64,000 nucleotides of DNA from Xenorhabdus stockiae (GCF_002632825.1 NZ_NJAJ01000025.1:1-64000); one strand, 5' to 3'; positions 1 to 8,787 are shown, counted from the stretch's first letter. Notes: generated by a model not told the origin, from the sequence alone. Numbers and translations are program-made.

Positions 1-11
1 GTCCTTCCTTT

Positions 12-641
12 TTGTGTTTTTTTGGTTTTGCGATTAAAAAGTTCGCAAAAATAGGACTGAGTTTCTTTGATTCGCCTATCATTTTGAAAAGCTATTTAGG
101 ATATGCACTGGATAAACACTCGGTAGGTAGTACCTTTTTGGGTTACAACGGAGCTGGGCATCCGATTTTCGATACCGTCAGAACCGAAATTGGTCAGGCA
201 CTTTATCAGCTAAAATATCATAATAACTTTCAATATATTAACCAACTTTCTCATTGTATTGTGGAGGAAATAGTTAAACCTTACTTTCCTAAAATCGGTT
301 TTGTCATTCCTATGCCAGCGTCAAATATCAGAAAAGTTCAGCCTGTCAGCGAACTAGCAAAACAAGTAGCTAGATTGATAAATAGCCCATTCTTCGATGG
401 TATCCTGCTTAAAGCTACCGGAGGAACTTCTCTCAAAAATTTATCAAATAAAGAGGAAAAGGAGGAAGCTATTGGTAATTCATTTTCAATTGAAGATACC
501 ATCAAAAATGAAGGAAAATGGAACGTACTGCTAGTAGATGATCTGTTCCATACCGGTGCTACAATGGAAGCAGCCTGCAATGCACTTTCGAGCTATAGTA
601 AGGTTAAGAGCATTTATGTCGCAACATTGACTTGGAGGTAA
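12..641 (+). CDS. ComF-like phosphoribosyltransferase (5' end uncertain)
   Basis: This protein looks like a type I phosphoribosyltransferase of the ComF-like class. The clearest mark is the PRPP loop VDDLFHTGAT at residues about 175-184, preceded by hydrophobic VLL. An upstream segment (IPMPASN, then ELAKQVARL) matches the substrate-side part of ComF-like proteins. The reading frame stays open to the first base of the window and the TTG at 12 has no visible ribosome binding site, so the true start may lie to the left of the window or at an internal codon such as TTG 81. It ends one base before the next gene, so the two are probably co-transcribed. The substrate is unknown. Class assignment is fairly sure, biological role is not. 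Confidence 0.7.
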   Translation: MCFFGFAIKKFAKIGLSFFDSPIILKSYLGYALDKHSVGSTFLGYNGAGHPIFDTVRTEIGQALYQLKYHNNFQYINQLSHCIVEEIVKPYFPKIGFVIPMPASNIRKVQPVSELAKQVARLINSPFFDGILLKATGGTSLKNLSNKEEKEEAIGNSFSIEDTIKNEGKWNVLLVDDLFHTGATMEAACNALSSYSKVKSIYVATLTWR

Positions 642-642
642 A

Positions 643-1200
643 ATGACAACCGTTTTTATCGCTGGATCTATCACGATCAAAAACCTCGACCCACTCGTCA
701 CAGAGCGCATACGGAAGATTGTGAACTCCCGCTACAATGTTGTTGTAGGCGATGCCAACGGCGCAGATTCCTCTATTCAGAAACTGCTACTAGAGATGGG
801 AAGCCATCAAACAACCGTATTCAGCAGCAGCAATACGCCACGGAATAATCTGGGCTCCTGGCCTGTTCGTGTTATAGATTCGGCGCATGCAAAAGGAACG
901 CGTGCATTCTTTACGGCGAAAGATCTGAAAATGGCGGAAGAGGCCGATTATGGTCTGATGGTATGGGATGCGAAGAGCACAGGCACTCTGAACAACGTGA
1001 TTGAACTACTGTTGCAGAATAAATTCAGCGCAGTATTCATCAATAAGGCAAAGAAGTTTGAGGTCATTAAAAAAACGAAAGATCTTGAAACACTGATCGC
1101 ATATATGTCTCCGATAGCATTGGAAAAAGCTGAGCAAAAGATAAAACTCCGCTATAAATTGGCATCACTAAATAATAGCCAGTACCAAATGCCATTGTGA
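643..1200 (+). CDS. SLOG-fold (Rossmann-like nucleotide-binding) protein
   Basis: The 185-residue protein has SLOG superfamily hallmarks: a first strand with a glycine turn (VFIAGS, residues 4-9), the loop VVVGDANGAD (33-42), and a late motif ADYGLMVWDAKSTGT (101-115) of the kind that closes over a bound nucleotide in DprA/LOG/DUF2493-type domains. The C-terminal 50 residues are basic and helical. It follows the phosphoribosyltransferase gene by one base, so translation is probably coupled. SLOG domains are known as nucleotide-derivative sensors or processing enzymes in bacterial conflict systems. That this pair forms such a module is inference. Fold assignment is by motif only. Confidence 0.6.
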   Translation: MTTVFIAGSITIKNLDPLVTERIRKIVNSRYNVVVGDANGADSSIQKLLLEMGSHQTTVFSSSNTPRNNLGSWPVRVIDSAHAKGTRAFFTAKDLKMAEEADYGLMVWDAKSTGTLNNVIELLLQNKFSAVFINKAKKFEVIKKTKDLETLIAYMSPIALEKAEQKIKLRYKLASLNNSQYQMPL

Positions 1201-1253
1201 ATGAAAAGGATATTATGGCATATATCAAATACGACCAGAATTAAGAGGATGTA

Positions 1254-2225
1254 ATGCCCACTGACTTAAAAAAAAGGGAAAATATCAATAAGGAAACTAT
1301 CAGCACACCATTACAGAAGGGGCTGGATGGTGGAAAAAAAGCACTTTCAGTGACGATCCGCATTGGCAACTATATCCGTCATATCCCATTCATTGCCCAC
1401 TTGATCCGGGCAGCACAGCGTTTCAACGATAGAATGGGCAGCCAGTTTGGTGCTGCTATTACCTACTTTTCCTTTCTGTCACTTATTCCGATACTGATGC
1501 TCTCTTTCGCCATCGCGGGTTTTGTGCTGGCTTCCAACCCCGACTTGCTGACAAGACTCATCAATGGAATTGCTAATAGTATCAATGATCCATCACTGGC
1601 AAATACGCTGAAAAACAGCGTGGATACCGCCATAAGGCAAAGAACAACCGTAGGATTAACAGGTCTGGCAATTGCACTCTATTCCGGTGTGAATTGGGTC
1701 GGCAACCTGCGTGAAGCGATCCGTGCCCAGTCCCGCGACGTCTGGGAACGCACTCATGAAGATAAAGAGAAAATCTACTTTCAATATATCCGTGACGTTT
1801 TCTCCCTGTTTGGCCTGTTATTTGCGTTAGTCATAACACTCTCCCTGAATTCCATTGCCGGATCTGCGCAGGCAAGCATAGTTCATGCCATTGGCTTAGA
1901 GAATATAGAGTGGCTTCGCCCAGCATGGACATCCATTGGCATGTTCATTTCCATTTCAGCCAATTATCTGTTATTCCTGTGGATATTGTGGATCCTGCCC
2001 CGCCATCAGCCTGAACGGAAGGCGCTGTTTCAGGGAACCTTAATGGCTGCTATCGGGTTTGAGATCATTAAATCGATTATGACAATGATGCTACCACGCC
2101 TTGCCAGCTCACCTTCTGGCGCTGCTTTTGGTTCTGTTATTGGCCTGATGGCATTTTTCTATTTTTTTGCCCGACTGACCCTATTCTGTGCTGCGTGGAT
2201 AGCCACCGCAGAGAAAAAAGAGTGA
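1254..2225 (+). CDS. yhjD: Inner membrane protein YhjD (YihY/BrkB family)
   Basis: This is a polytopic inner-membrane protein of 323 residues that tracks E. coli YhjD (about 337 residues) rather than its paralogue YihY: it shares QFGAAITYFSFLSLIPIL near residues 62-79, the block NLREAIRAQSRDVWER, and the C-terminal run GLMAFFYFFARLTLFCAAWI. The N-terminal 45 residues are charged and variable, followed by about six membrane segments. YhjD has been linked genetically to lipid A/lipid export phenotypes, but its biochemical role is unsettled. Start at ATG 1254 has AGAGG eight bases upstream. In E. coli yhjD lies near yhjJ, and here yhjJ is about 2 kb away, which supports the assignment. Confidence 0.85.
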   Translation: MPTDLKKRENINKETISTPLQKGLDGGKKALSVTIRIGNYIRHIPFIAHLIRAAQRFNDRMGSQFGAAITYFSFLSLIPILMLSFAIAGFVLASNPDLLTRLINGIANSINDPSLANTLKNSVDTAIRQRTTVGLTGLAIALYSGVNWVGNLREAIRAQSRDVWERTHEDKEKIYFQYIRDVFSLFGLLFALVITLSLNSIAGSAQASIVHAIGLENIEWLRPAWTSIGMFISISANYLLFLWILWILPRHQPERKALFQGTLMAAIGFEIIKSIMTMMLPRLASSPSGAAFGSVIGLMAFFYFFARLTLFCAAWIATAEKKE

Positions 2226-2280
2226 CAAAACGAGACTGCTTCACCAGAAGCACTTTATAAAAAACTACAAGGAGTCATAT

Positions 2281-2487
2281 ATGCCATTCGTAAACATCAA
2301 AATCACCCGCGAAGGGGCAACTGCTGAACAGAAAAAACAACTGATTGAAGGTGCAACCCAGTTGCTAGTGGATGTACTTGGCAAAAATCCGGCCACCACT
2401 TTTGTCATCATTGATGAAGTAGAAACGGATAACTGGGGAGTTGGCGGAAAAAGCATAACAGAAGTGCGAGCCGCCGCGAAGAAATAA
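2281..2487 (+). CDS. 4-oxalocrotonate tautomerase family protein
   Basis: A 68-residue small tautomerase. The N-terminus MPFVNIKI places a proline directly after the initiator Met, and this Pro is the catalytic base in the 4-OT family once Met is removed. The rest (TREGATAEQK, then a two-strand/one-helix pattern) has the usual length for the hexameric 4-OT subunits. It begins after ACAAGGAG, a strong ribosome binding site about seven bases from ATG 2281. It is 55 bases downstream of yhjD and is followed by a clear terminator, so it is probably the last gene of that transcript. The substrate cannot be read from sequence. Confidence 0.85.
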   Translation: MPFVNIKITREGATAEQKKQLIEGATQLLVDVLGKNPATTFVIIDEVETDNWGVGGKSITEVRAAAKK

Positions 2488-2517
2488 CGTATTTCTTGAA
2501 AAGATAAATCAGCGATT

Positions 2518-2545
2518 AGGGCGAATATATCGCCCTTTTTATTTT
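2518..2545 (+). terminator. Rho-independent terminator after the tautomerase gene
   Basis: The inverted repeat AGGGCGA-ATATA-TCGCCCT is followed by TTTTTATTTT on the plus strand, 30 bases past the tautomerase stop codon. Confidence 0.85.
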
Positions 2546-2632
2546 AATCAATGAGAAAATTTAGCATTAATAATATAAAATTGAGCGCCTTGGCATGGTG
2601 GGTATATTGAAATATTTTGGAGTAATATCTGG

Positions 2633-3055
2633 ATGACAGTGAGTATTGGTTTAATTAAATGGCCTGAAGATAGTAAGTCATGTGTTCAGTTATATTTGGA
2701 CTTCTTACTAAGAGTAACGGATATGTTAAATATAACTTTTAAGGATTGTGAAAATGATCCTATTCAAATTACGCGTGAATATTTAAAGGACAGTAAAAAA
2801 GAAACTGAGAGAGAGGCTTCGTTATCATTTTGGTGGAATTATGTTGATAATTGTGATGGGATTAGAAACTTTAAAGATAAACCAATTGTAATGGCACGTT
2901 TAGCCATCTGCTTTTTATCAATAAAAGAAAAAGATACCCCCGAAATAGGTGAACATCTGTCATGGTTTATTGAGGTTCTAGGGTTTTTAAGGTTGGATCT
3001 ATCTAAAGTTATCGTTTTTATGGGTGAACACTTTGAGTTTAACCAAAAAGAGTAA
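2633..3055 (+). CDS. Hypothetical protein, immunity-protein-like
   Basis: I do not recognise a named family. The 140-residue acidic, soluble protein has no signal peptide or membrane segment. It is noticeably more AT-rich than the flanking housekeeping genes. Readable features are a tryptophan-rich stretch (SFWWNYVDN, near 67-75) and several hydrophobic helices. Size, acidity, AT-richness and the neighbouring second small orphan gene resemble orphan immunity genes of polymorphic or contact-dependent toxins, but no toxin gene is present in this window, so this is inference. The ATG at 2633 follows GGAGTAATATCTGG; the Shine-Dalgarno to ATG distance is on the long side. Confidence 0.5.
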   Translation: MTVSIGLIKWPEDSKSCVQLYLDFLLRVTDMLNITFKDCENDPIQITREYLKDSKKETEREASLSFWWNYVDNCDGIRNFKDKPIVMARLAICFLSIKEKDTPEIGEHLSWFIEVLGFLRLDLSKVIVFMGEHFEFNQKE

Positions 3056-3176
3056 AATAAATAATCTATCAAATTCAAGGAGGAGATATCCCTCTAACCT
3101 TCTACTTCATTTTTTATTAGTGAAAACCTTTTCCCTTAGAGAAAAAGCTGTATCAGTTTATTAATCAGATATATAA

Positions 3177-3461
3177 ATGAACAAAGAAGAACTCAAAAAA
3201 CTTTTAAAAGAAAACAAAATTTCATCGTCATACTATTCATTAGAAGGAGGAACCCCCGATCATAGAATCTGTCTTGCTTATAAGAATGGTTATTGGCTAG
3301 TATACTATGCTGAAAGAGGTAGTCAGTGTGGAATAGAGTCATTTGAAAAAGAGGACGATGCATGCCAAAAATTATGGGAGTATGTAAATAGCATGCGAAT
3401 ACAAGTAGAGCCAGAATATTTCATGACATCAATCTATTCTTTAAAGAAAAATAAGGAGTAG
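3177..3461 (+). CDS. Hypothetical small protein, immunity-protein-like
   Basis: A 94-residue protein of unknown function, AT-rich and without a signal peptide or membrane segment. It begins with a lysine-rich helix (MNKEELKKLLKEN), then two beta-like segments around WLVYYAERGSQ (residues 42-52) and a helix DDACQKLWEYV. The pattern of an aromatic strand followed by YAERG and an E-x-x-A-C helix recalls small immunity proteins encoded beside polymorphic toxins. That is resemblance from memory and could not be tested here. It lies 121 bases after the preceding orphan gene in the same orientation and no toxin is nearby. Expression is uncertain because the ribosome binding site is weak. Confidence 0.45.
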   Translation: MNKEELKKLLKENKISSSYYSLEGGTPDHRICLAYKNGYWLVYYAERGSQCGIESFEKEDDACQKLWEYVNSMRIQVEPEYFMTSIYSLKKNKE

Positions 3462-3532
3462 TTCACGATTATCAATTAATCAATCCTAATAAAATCAATT
3501 ATTATCAATGTCATAATATGGAACATCATATC

Positions 3533-3556
3533 TCCTACCGCTAAAGCGATGTAGGA
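3533..3556 (+). terminator. Weak stem-loop after the orphan small genes
   Basis: Arms TCCTAC and GTAGGA enclose a smaller CGCT/AGCG hairpin and are followed by ATTTACTCTTTT. The U-run is interrupted, so it is a weak terminator candidate for the plus-strand gene ending at 3461. Confidence 0.4.
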
Positions 3557-3617
3557 ATTTACTCTTTTCCTGAAAAAACTAAATCCTTTACTGCATATTT
3601 TTCCGAAAATTTTTATT

Positions 3618-4241
3618 TTAGGGACCTGTCGCAGGTTCTGGGATTAAAATTCCACGTTGCACTGCTGATCTGGCTGCAATTCGATTATGCCATTCGCTTA
3701 AGTTTTTATAATGGTCAAAATCAAAGTTGATAATACGTGCAATATGCGTCCAGCCAAAATTCGCTATATCAGCAATTGAATACTCTTTTCCACCAAAATA
3801 TAAATTATTGGCTAAATGACTATCCATGGTTGAAAAAGCCCGCTCTGTCAGTTTCTTATAGCGCTCAGTGGCTTCTTTGTTTTTTCCCTCATCAAAAATT
3901 TCAAAATTAACTCTCTGACCTATAATTGGGCCAACGCTGGATGCATGAAAAATCAACCACTGAATAGCCTGCCAGCGGGCATTATGCTCAGAAGGAAGCA
4001 ATTTATTGGTTTTATCCGCTAAATAAAGAAGAATTGCCGCAGATTCAAAAATAGTCGTATTTGTCTCGCTGTCAGACAAAACAGGGATACGGCCATGAGG
4101 ATTAAGCTGTAAAAACTCTGGTAGTAAGTTTTCACCTTTCTCAATATGAACATGGTTTACTACATATGGAAGCTCAAGCTCTTCCAGAGCAATCGTTATC
4201 TTAAATCCGTTAGGGGAACTGTCAGTATAAAGACTAATCAT
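3618..4241 (-). CDS. Glutathione S-transferase family protein (YfcG-like)
   Basis: A 207-residue cytosolic glutathione S-transferase. The thioredoxin-like N-terminal domain (residues 1-80) begins MISLYTDSSPNGFKITIALE and contains the cis-proline glutathione-binding segment GRIPVL and the ES pair of IFESAAILLYLADKT. The all-helical C-terminal domain contains the N-capping region SIADI-NFGW. The TDSSPNGFK start is like YfcG/nu-class enzymes, which use Thr/Asn rather than Tyr/Ser near the thiol and act as disulfide-bond reductases on glutathione. Exact substrate unknown. It is monocistronic by appearance, convergent with the small orphan genes and 33 bases downstream of yhjJ on the same strand, so it may be read through from yhjJ. 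Confidence 0.8.
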   Translation of the reverse strand: MISLYTDSSPNGFKITIALEELELPYVVNHVHIEKGENLLPEFLQLNPHGRIPVLSDSETNTTIFESAAILLYLADKTNKLLPSEHNARWQAIQWLIFHASSVGPIIGQRVNFEIFDEGKNKEATERYKKLTERAFSTMDSHLANNLYFGGKEYSIADIANFGWTHIARIINFDFDHYKNLSEWHNRIAARSAVQRGILIPEPATGP

Positions 4242-4274
4242 ATAATTCTCCTTGATTGGGATAAGGTCATAAGG

Positions 4275-5744
4275 TCAGTCTGCTTTTTTTATCGCTTCAG
4301 TTTCCTTCGGTTCTTCCGGCAATGGGCCTGGGCGCATAATTTGGTTAAAGCTGTCCCTGAGCTGATTCACATCAATAACCGCTTCCCCTTTTGGCTGCAC
4401 CAGAATAAATGAAGTTTCCTGAGATAACATCTCTTGCAGTTTTTTGTTTAACACTTGCGGTGTGAGGGAAGATAAAAATATCTGTCTCAGTCTGCTGTAT
4501 TGCTCAGGAGCAATATCGATCACATTGTTCTGTTGGGAAATCAGGCGCTGGTTAATGAGTACGTCTGTGTCTGTGCGAGCATATACGGCGAAAAGATGCT
4601 GAAGTTGAATGCGCTTCTGCTTGTACAGTTCATCAAACTGCTCTTGTGGTAACCCGCTTTCACGTAGTGATGCCAAAGCGGAAGCCAGATAAAGTGTGGA
4701 ATCTGTCAGCTTGCCTGATGAGGCGTTCAGATTTAAGTAGCAGTTTGCCCGTTGATACACAACCCGACAATCCAAATCCAGTTTGGCGTTATTTTGATTT
4801 TCTTCCAGCTTCAGTTGCAAATAATGGTAAAGAGCCTCACGGGCAAGTTCATTAGACCAGTGCTGAAATAGTGTCTGAGAATCATTAATCGGCTGCCAGT
4901 TCAGGTTCCAGGCTAAAGAAAGCCTGTCCTGTATGGCTTTCTCACTTTCTACTCCCAGTGTTTCTGTTTTTAATGGCAGCAGGATAGGAACCGCAACAGG
5001 GGTCTGACGTTTACCTTCTAATGATGAAAATACCTGATTAAGGCGCTCTGGTAATATCCGGCTATCCACATTGCCCGCAATATATAAAGTCATTGCATCC
5101 GGCGTATACCACTGCCGATAAAATGCTTCGACTTTTTTGACATCGACAGGGATTGATACATTCGCTCCGGGGTCATGACCAATCAGAGTTGAGCCCTGTA
5201 ATCGTATACGCCATGCAGGATCATGGATGTCTGATGGCAGAGTTGATACCAGATGTTCCGATGTTTTCATCGCCGGAGTTAACGTTTGCGGTGTGAATAC
5301 AGCACCGCCAGCAATATCGGATAGCCAGATCAGTGCATCCTGCAATAATTCAGGCCTATTATTCGGTAAGCTGAGGCTATAAAGGGTGAAATCATAGGAA
5401 ACTACGGCTGGCGGGAAAGGATTTTTGCTGTCAACTGCGTTGTGCCACAGGTTTTCCAGTTTTTGTGAGGATAAATCTTTACTGGAGGAGAGAACGATTT
5501 TGGGTATGAGATAAGTATAACCCTGCTGATAGCTTTTCTCCGCCAGAGATCCGGTTTTTACCATTAAGCGCAACTGTATTCTGTCATTCGGCCTTTGTGG
5601 GGTTTGCAGGATTTGCCAGCTGAACCCATTTTCCAGTTTTCCTTGTTGCCAGGCAGGATCAGGCTGTAAAGTCTCTGCCTGAGCAAAATAAGTTGTCGCC
5701 AGAATGGTGCCACCAATAAGATACCCGATTTTCTTGCCTTGCAT
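4275..5744 (-). CDS. yhjJ: YhjJ, non-catalytic periplasmic M16 peptidase-like protein
   Basis: This is the orthologue of E. coli YhjJ (about 490 residues). After an N-terminal signal segment the mature protein opens LQPDPAWQQGKLENGFSWQI, and an M16 (insulinase) N-lobe and C-lobe follow. The zinc-binding HxxEH motif of active M16 proteases is absent: the equivalent stretch reads QGYTYLIPKI, as in E. coli YhjJ, so it is probably not a peptidase. WYTPDAMTLYIAGNVD and the late ARTDTDVL-QR segment are family blocks. The start was set at ATG 5744 with AGGGG eight bases upstream; a GTG two codons earlier is possible. It lies beside the HmsP remnant, echoing the E. coli yhjJ-yhjK neighbourhood. Confidence 0.88.
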   Translation of the reverse strand: MQGKKIGYLIGGTILATTYFAQAETLQPDPAWQQGKLENGFSWQILQTPQRPNDRIQLRLMVKTGSLAEKSYQQGYTYLIPKIVLSSSKDLSSQKLENLWHNAVDSKNPFPPAVVSYDFTLYSLSLPNNRPELLQDALIWLSDIAGGAVFTPQTLTPAMKTSEHLVSTLPSDIHDPAWRIRLQGSTLIGHDPGANVSIPVDVKKVEAFYRQWYTPDAMTLYIAGNVDSRILPERLNQVFSSLEGKRQTPVAVPILLPLKTETLGVESEKAIQDRLSLAWNLNWQPINDSQTLFQHWSNELAREALYHYLQLKLEENQNNAKLDLDCRVVYQRANCYLNLNASSGKLTDSTLYLASALASLRESGLPQEQFDELYKQKRIQLQHLFAVYARTDTDVLINQRLISQQNNVIDIAPEQYSRLRQIFLSSLTPQVLNKKLQEMLSQETSFILVQPKGEAVIDVNQLRDSFNQIMRPGPLPEEPKETEAIKKAD

Positions 5745-5849
5745 TCCCACTTACCCCTACCTGTTTAATTTTATCCTTATTTGAACCCATAAAGGCCCCG
5801 GATATTATCGCAAATGGTTAGACCTTTATTCACCTTGTAAGGTTTCATT

Positions 5850-6551
5850 TCATCGAGACTTTTGCTTACTTATTTGGCGATTATAACCTTTTACCAGCAG
5901 ACCCAGTTCATCATCCTGATGACCTTTGGGGCAGGTCATGGAAGCTGGCGGATGTTCTTCATGCAGTTCTCTCGCGATGTCACGCAACGGATGTATGATG
6001 ATCCGATTGACACACCAACTTACTGACACCGTAATAATAAGCGCGAGCAATAAATAAGTGGTCAACATTAACGCAAGTGTATTTAATGCAAAGCGATACA
6101 CACGATTGGAATCAACCTGTAGGATGAGATGCCCCTGTGACGCCAAGTCTTTCGATGAAATACCATAGACATGTAAAGGAATATTGATTTCTACAGGGAT
6201 GCCGAAAACTCGCTTTGCCAGTTCCGGTATAGGCCGATGGGTTGCGAAATCCAGACTCATAATCCGGGAGTCATCTCTGGATATCAGTTCAGCCCGCCCT
6301 AAAATACCCGATGTTTTCAGCCCGATCAGTAATGTTTTCGCTGTATTGAGATCAGACCTCAATAAAGCATCTGTCAGGGGAGTTTGAATCTGAGCAGCCG
6401 CATTATGGAGTTGGTTAATATAATCATCTTTTCGCTGCTGCAACAAATGCGATAATTGGATAGTAATGAAAATAGCAAGAGTGACCAAAGTAACTCCAGT
6501 CACTGCCGCCATCTGTTTAATAGTTAACGAACGTTTGACACGCGATTTCAT
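5850..6551 (-). CDS. Truncated HmsP/PdeK: membrane sensor and HAMP only
   Basis: The 233-residue product matches the N-terminal third of the c-di-GMP phosphodiesterase HmsP/PdeK (YhjK). RSLTIKQMAAVTGVTLV starts a first membrane helix; a periplasmic sensor region of about 110 residues follows; the second helix TYLLLALIITVSVSWCVNRI and HAMP segment HPLRDIARELHEEH are clear. After DDELGLLVKGYNRQ, where the full protein continues into GGDEF and EAL domains, the frame stops within six codons. Only about 100 bases separate this stop from yhjJ, so there is no room for the lost output domains. It is therefore a degraded gene or a sensor-only stub. It starts at ATG 6551 with GGA five bases upstream; an in-frame TTG at 6560 is less likely. 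Confidence 0.8.
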   Translation of the reverse strand: MKSRVKRSLTIKQMAAVTGVTLVTLAIFITIQLSHLLQQRKDDYINQLHNAAAQIQTPLTDALLRSDLNTAKTLLIGLKTSGILGRAELISRDDSRIMSLDFATHRPIPELAKRVFGIPVEINIPLHVYGISSKDLASQGHLILQVDSNRVYRFALNTLALMLTTYLLLALIITVSVSWCVNRIIIHPLRDIARELHEEHPPASMTCPKGHQDDELGLLVKGYNRQISKQKSR

Positions 6552-6651
6552 TTTATCCAAACCAGTAATTAACCAAAGACGGGCTATAACGCCTTATTAA
6601 TGCGGCTGAGTATACTTGATTTTTATTCTTATCGTCTCGTTTAGATGAATC

Positions 6652-6671
6652 CCCCGCCGTAATTGGCGGGG
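6652..6671 (-). terminator. GC-rich stem-loop downstream of dppF
   Basis: Arms CCCCGCC and GGCGGGG with a six-base loop lie about 85 bases past the dppF stop. There is no U-run on the minus strand, so this is either a 3'-end-protecting hairpin or a factor-dependent end rather than a classical terminator. Confidence 0.45.
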
Positions 6672-6754
6672 TATTAGAGACTAAAGGGTCAAATCAGCTA
6701 CTGCGTAGTCATTCTATGTACGCCCACTGACGTTAATGCTACTACCCGTGGCAA

Positions 6755-7801
6755 TTATGCCGGTGGATTTTGATTCTGTTCTACTGCAAAGCAAGCAACA
6801 AGCCGCTCGCCGTATTGCTGTAATTTAGGCTGGAGCTGAGTACATGGGCCAAAAGCATGGCGGCAACGGGCTGCAAAAGCACAGCCCGGAGGCGGATTCA
6901 TCGGGCTGGGCAGCTCTCCTGTTAATTTGATGCGTTCACGACGGAGTTCAGGATTTAAACGCGGTGTTGCAGACAATAGTGCCTGAGTGTAAGGGTGACT
7001 CGGGTTATTGAAAATCGTATGTTTGTCGCCCTTTTCAACACAGCGCCCCAAATACATGACCATCACTTCATCCGCAATATGCTCAACAACAGAGAGGTCA
7101 TGAGAAATAAATACGTATGACAAACCCAGTTCTTGTTGCAAATCCATCATCAGATTCAGAACTTGCGCCCGTACCGAAACATCCAGCGCGGAAACAGGTT
7201 CGTCTGCAATAACGACATCAGGATTCAGCATTAATCCACGGGCAATGGCAATACGCTGGCGCTGCCCACCAGAAAACATATGAGGGTAACGCTGGTAATG
7301 TTCAGGTTTTAGCCCTACTTTCTCCATCATTTGCAGAACTTTTTCTCTGCGCTCTTCTGATGTCAGTGTTGTATTGATAAGTAAAGGCTCTTCCAGAATC
7401 TGCCCCACTTTTTTTCGTGGATTTAATGATGCATAAGGGTTCTGGAATACAATCTGGATTTTCTGACGTCGCAGTTTTTCGGCTTCTTTATCTGGCAGCA
7501 ATAAATCCTGCCCCAGATAATACAGTTCCCCTTCTGTCGGCTTTTCTATCATAGTCAGCAGGCGCCCTAACGTGGATTTTCCACAGCCAGATTCCCCTAC
7601 GACAGCTAGCGTTTTGCCTTTTTCCAGTTCAAATGAGACGCCATCCAATGCTTTCACCATACGTTCAGGTGAAAATACCCCCGTTTTAACCGGATAATAT
7701 TTTTTTAACTCTGTCGCTTTCAGCAAAGGGGCAGAAGCTTTTTCCTGCCCACCCGTGTTGTGAACAGCCTGTTTGTGCATAACCGTTTCTTGAATACTCA
7801 T
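6755..7801 (-). CDS. dppF: Dipeptide ABC transporter ATP-binding protein DppF
   Basis: One of two ATPases that energise dipeptide uptake through DppBC at the inner membrane. Visible motifs are Walker A GESGCGKS (69-76), the ABC signature FSGGQ (176-180), Walker B VVIADEP (196-202) and the switch His in FISHDLS. The C-terminal oligopeptide-transporter domain has the Cys-rich segment [11 protein letters not shown] that binds an Fe-S cluster in this subfamily. The 348-residue length is slightly above E. coli (334) because of a longer N-terminus. The start ATG overlaps the dppD stop by four bases, so the two are translationally coupled. It is the last gene of the dppABCDF operon. Confidence 0.95.
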   Translation of the reverse strand: MSIQETVMHKQAVHNTGGQEKASAPLLKATELKKYYPVKTGVFSPERMVKALDGVSFELEKGKTLAVVGESGCGKSTLGRLLTMIEKPTEGELYYLGQDLLLPDKEAEKLRRQKIQIVFQNPYASLNPRKKVGQILEEPLLINTTLTSEERREKVLQMMEKVGLKPEHYQRYPHMFSGGQRQRIAIARGLMLNPDVVIADEPVSALDVSVRAQVLNLMMDLQQELGLSYVFISHDLSVVEHIADEVMVMYLGRCVEKGDKHTIFNNPSHPYTQALLSATPRLNPELRRERIKLTGELPSPMNPPPGCAFAARCRHAFGPCTQLQPKLQQYGERLVACFAVEQNQNPPA

Positions 7802-8778
7802 ATCGTCGGCCTCCCCTTATCATCCAGCGGCATATGGCATTTAACCTGACGTTCTCCAACAAATTGCAATGCAGGCTCTACCTGATAGCAACGTTCAGTG
7901 GCATAAGGGCAGCGCGGATTAAGCAAACACCCGACAGGACGATCATATTTACCCGGAACAACACCCGGCAACGAGGCCAGACGAGCCTTGTCTACCGCAA
8001 ATTCCGGTAATGCCCGCAATAATGCCTGCGTATAAGGATGACGGGGCGCTTGGAATATTTCAGTTGCCTTCCCGGCTTCCACTACCTGACCTGCGTACAT
8101 CACAATAATATGCTGTGCGGCTTCGGCAACCAGCGCCAAATCATGAGTGATCAGGATCAGCGCCATATTCTCCTGCTGCTGTAATTCAAGCAACAGCTCA
8201 ATAATTTGAGCCTGAATCGTGACGTCCAGTGCTGTTGTCGGTTCATCCGCAATCAGTAGTTTTGGCCGACAGGCAATTGCCATCGCAATCATCACGCGCT
8301 GGCTCATTCCTCCCGATAACTGATGCGGATAAACATCTAAACGGGAAGCGGGATCCGGAATACCCACCAGAGTCAGCAAATCAATCGCCCGCTGATAACG
8401 GGTTTTGCGGCTGCCACCCTGATGGACTTTCAACGCTTCCATGATCTGATAACCCACGGTATAGCAGGGATTCAGGCTGGTCATCGGATCCTGAAAAATC
8501 ATCGAAACTTCCGCACCAATCAACTGACGGCGTTCTTTTTCAGAAATTTTGGTCAGATCACAGCCATCAAACTCCAGTTTTCCGGCCATCACTTTGCCCG
8601 GATAATCTATCAGCCCCATAATCGCCAGTGAACTGACAGACTTACCCGAACCAGACTCTCCGACAATACCGACAACCTGCCCCTGCTCAACGCTGTAGCT
8701 GATACGGTCAACGGCGCGGAATGGTGCATCTTCATCTCCGAAGTGCACCGATAATTGGTCTATATTCAACAATGCCAT
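7798..8778 (-). CDS. dppD: Dipeptide ABC transporter ATP-binding protein DppD
   Basis: The partner ATPase of DppF in the dipeptide importer. Walker A GESGSGKS is at 40-47, the signature LSGGM at 154-158, Walker B LLIADEP at 174-180, and the switch His in LITHDLAL. The C-terminal OppD/DppD extension carries [14 protein letters not shown], the Fe-S-type cysteine cluster. It has 326 residues, close to E. coli DppD (327). It lies nine bases after the dppC stop and overlaps dppF by four bases, so it is expressed from the dppA promoter as part of the operon. Confidence 0.95.
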   Translation of the reverse strand: MALLNIDQLSVHFGDEDAPFRAVDRISYSVEQGQVVGIVGESGSGKSVSSLAIMGLIDYPGKVMAGKLEFDGCDLTKISEKERRQLIGAEVSMIFQDPMTSLNPCYTVGYQIMEALKVHQGGSRKTRYQRAIDLLTLVGIPDPASRLDVYPHQLSGGMSQRVMIAMAIACRPKLLIADEPTTALDVTIQAQIIELLLELQQQENMALILITHDLALVAEAAQHIIVMYAGQVVEAGKATEIFQAPRHPYTQALLRALPEFAVDKARLASLPGVVPGKYDRPVGCLLNPRCPYATERCYQVEPALQFVGERQVKCHMPLDDKGRPTI

Positions 8779-8787
8779 TCCATACCC

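Noticed and set aside
1201-1253. Mini-frame of 17 codons between the SLOG gene and yhjD, overlapping the yhjD start
   Set aside because: Too short to support, and it has no recognisable product; ATGTAATG overlap may be chance.
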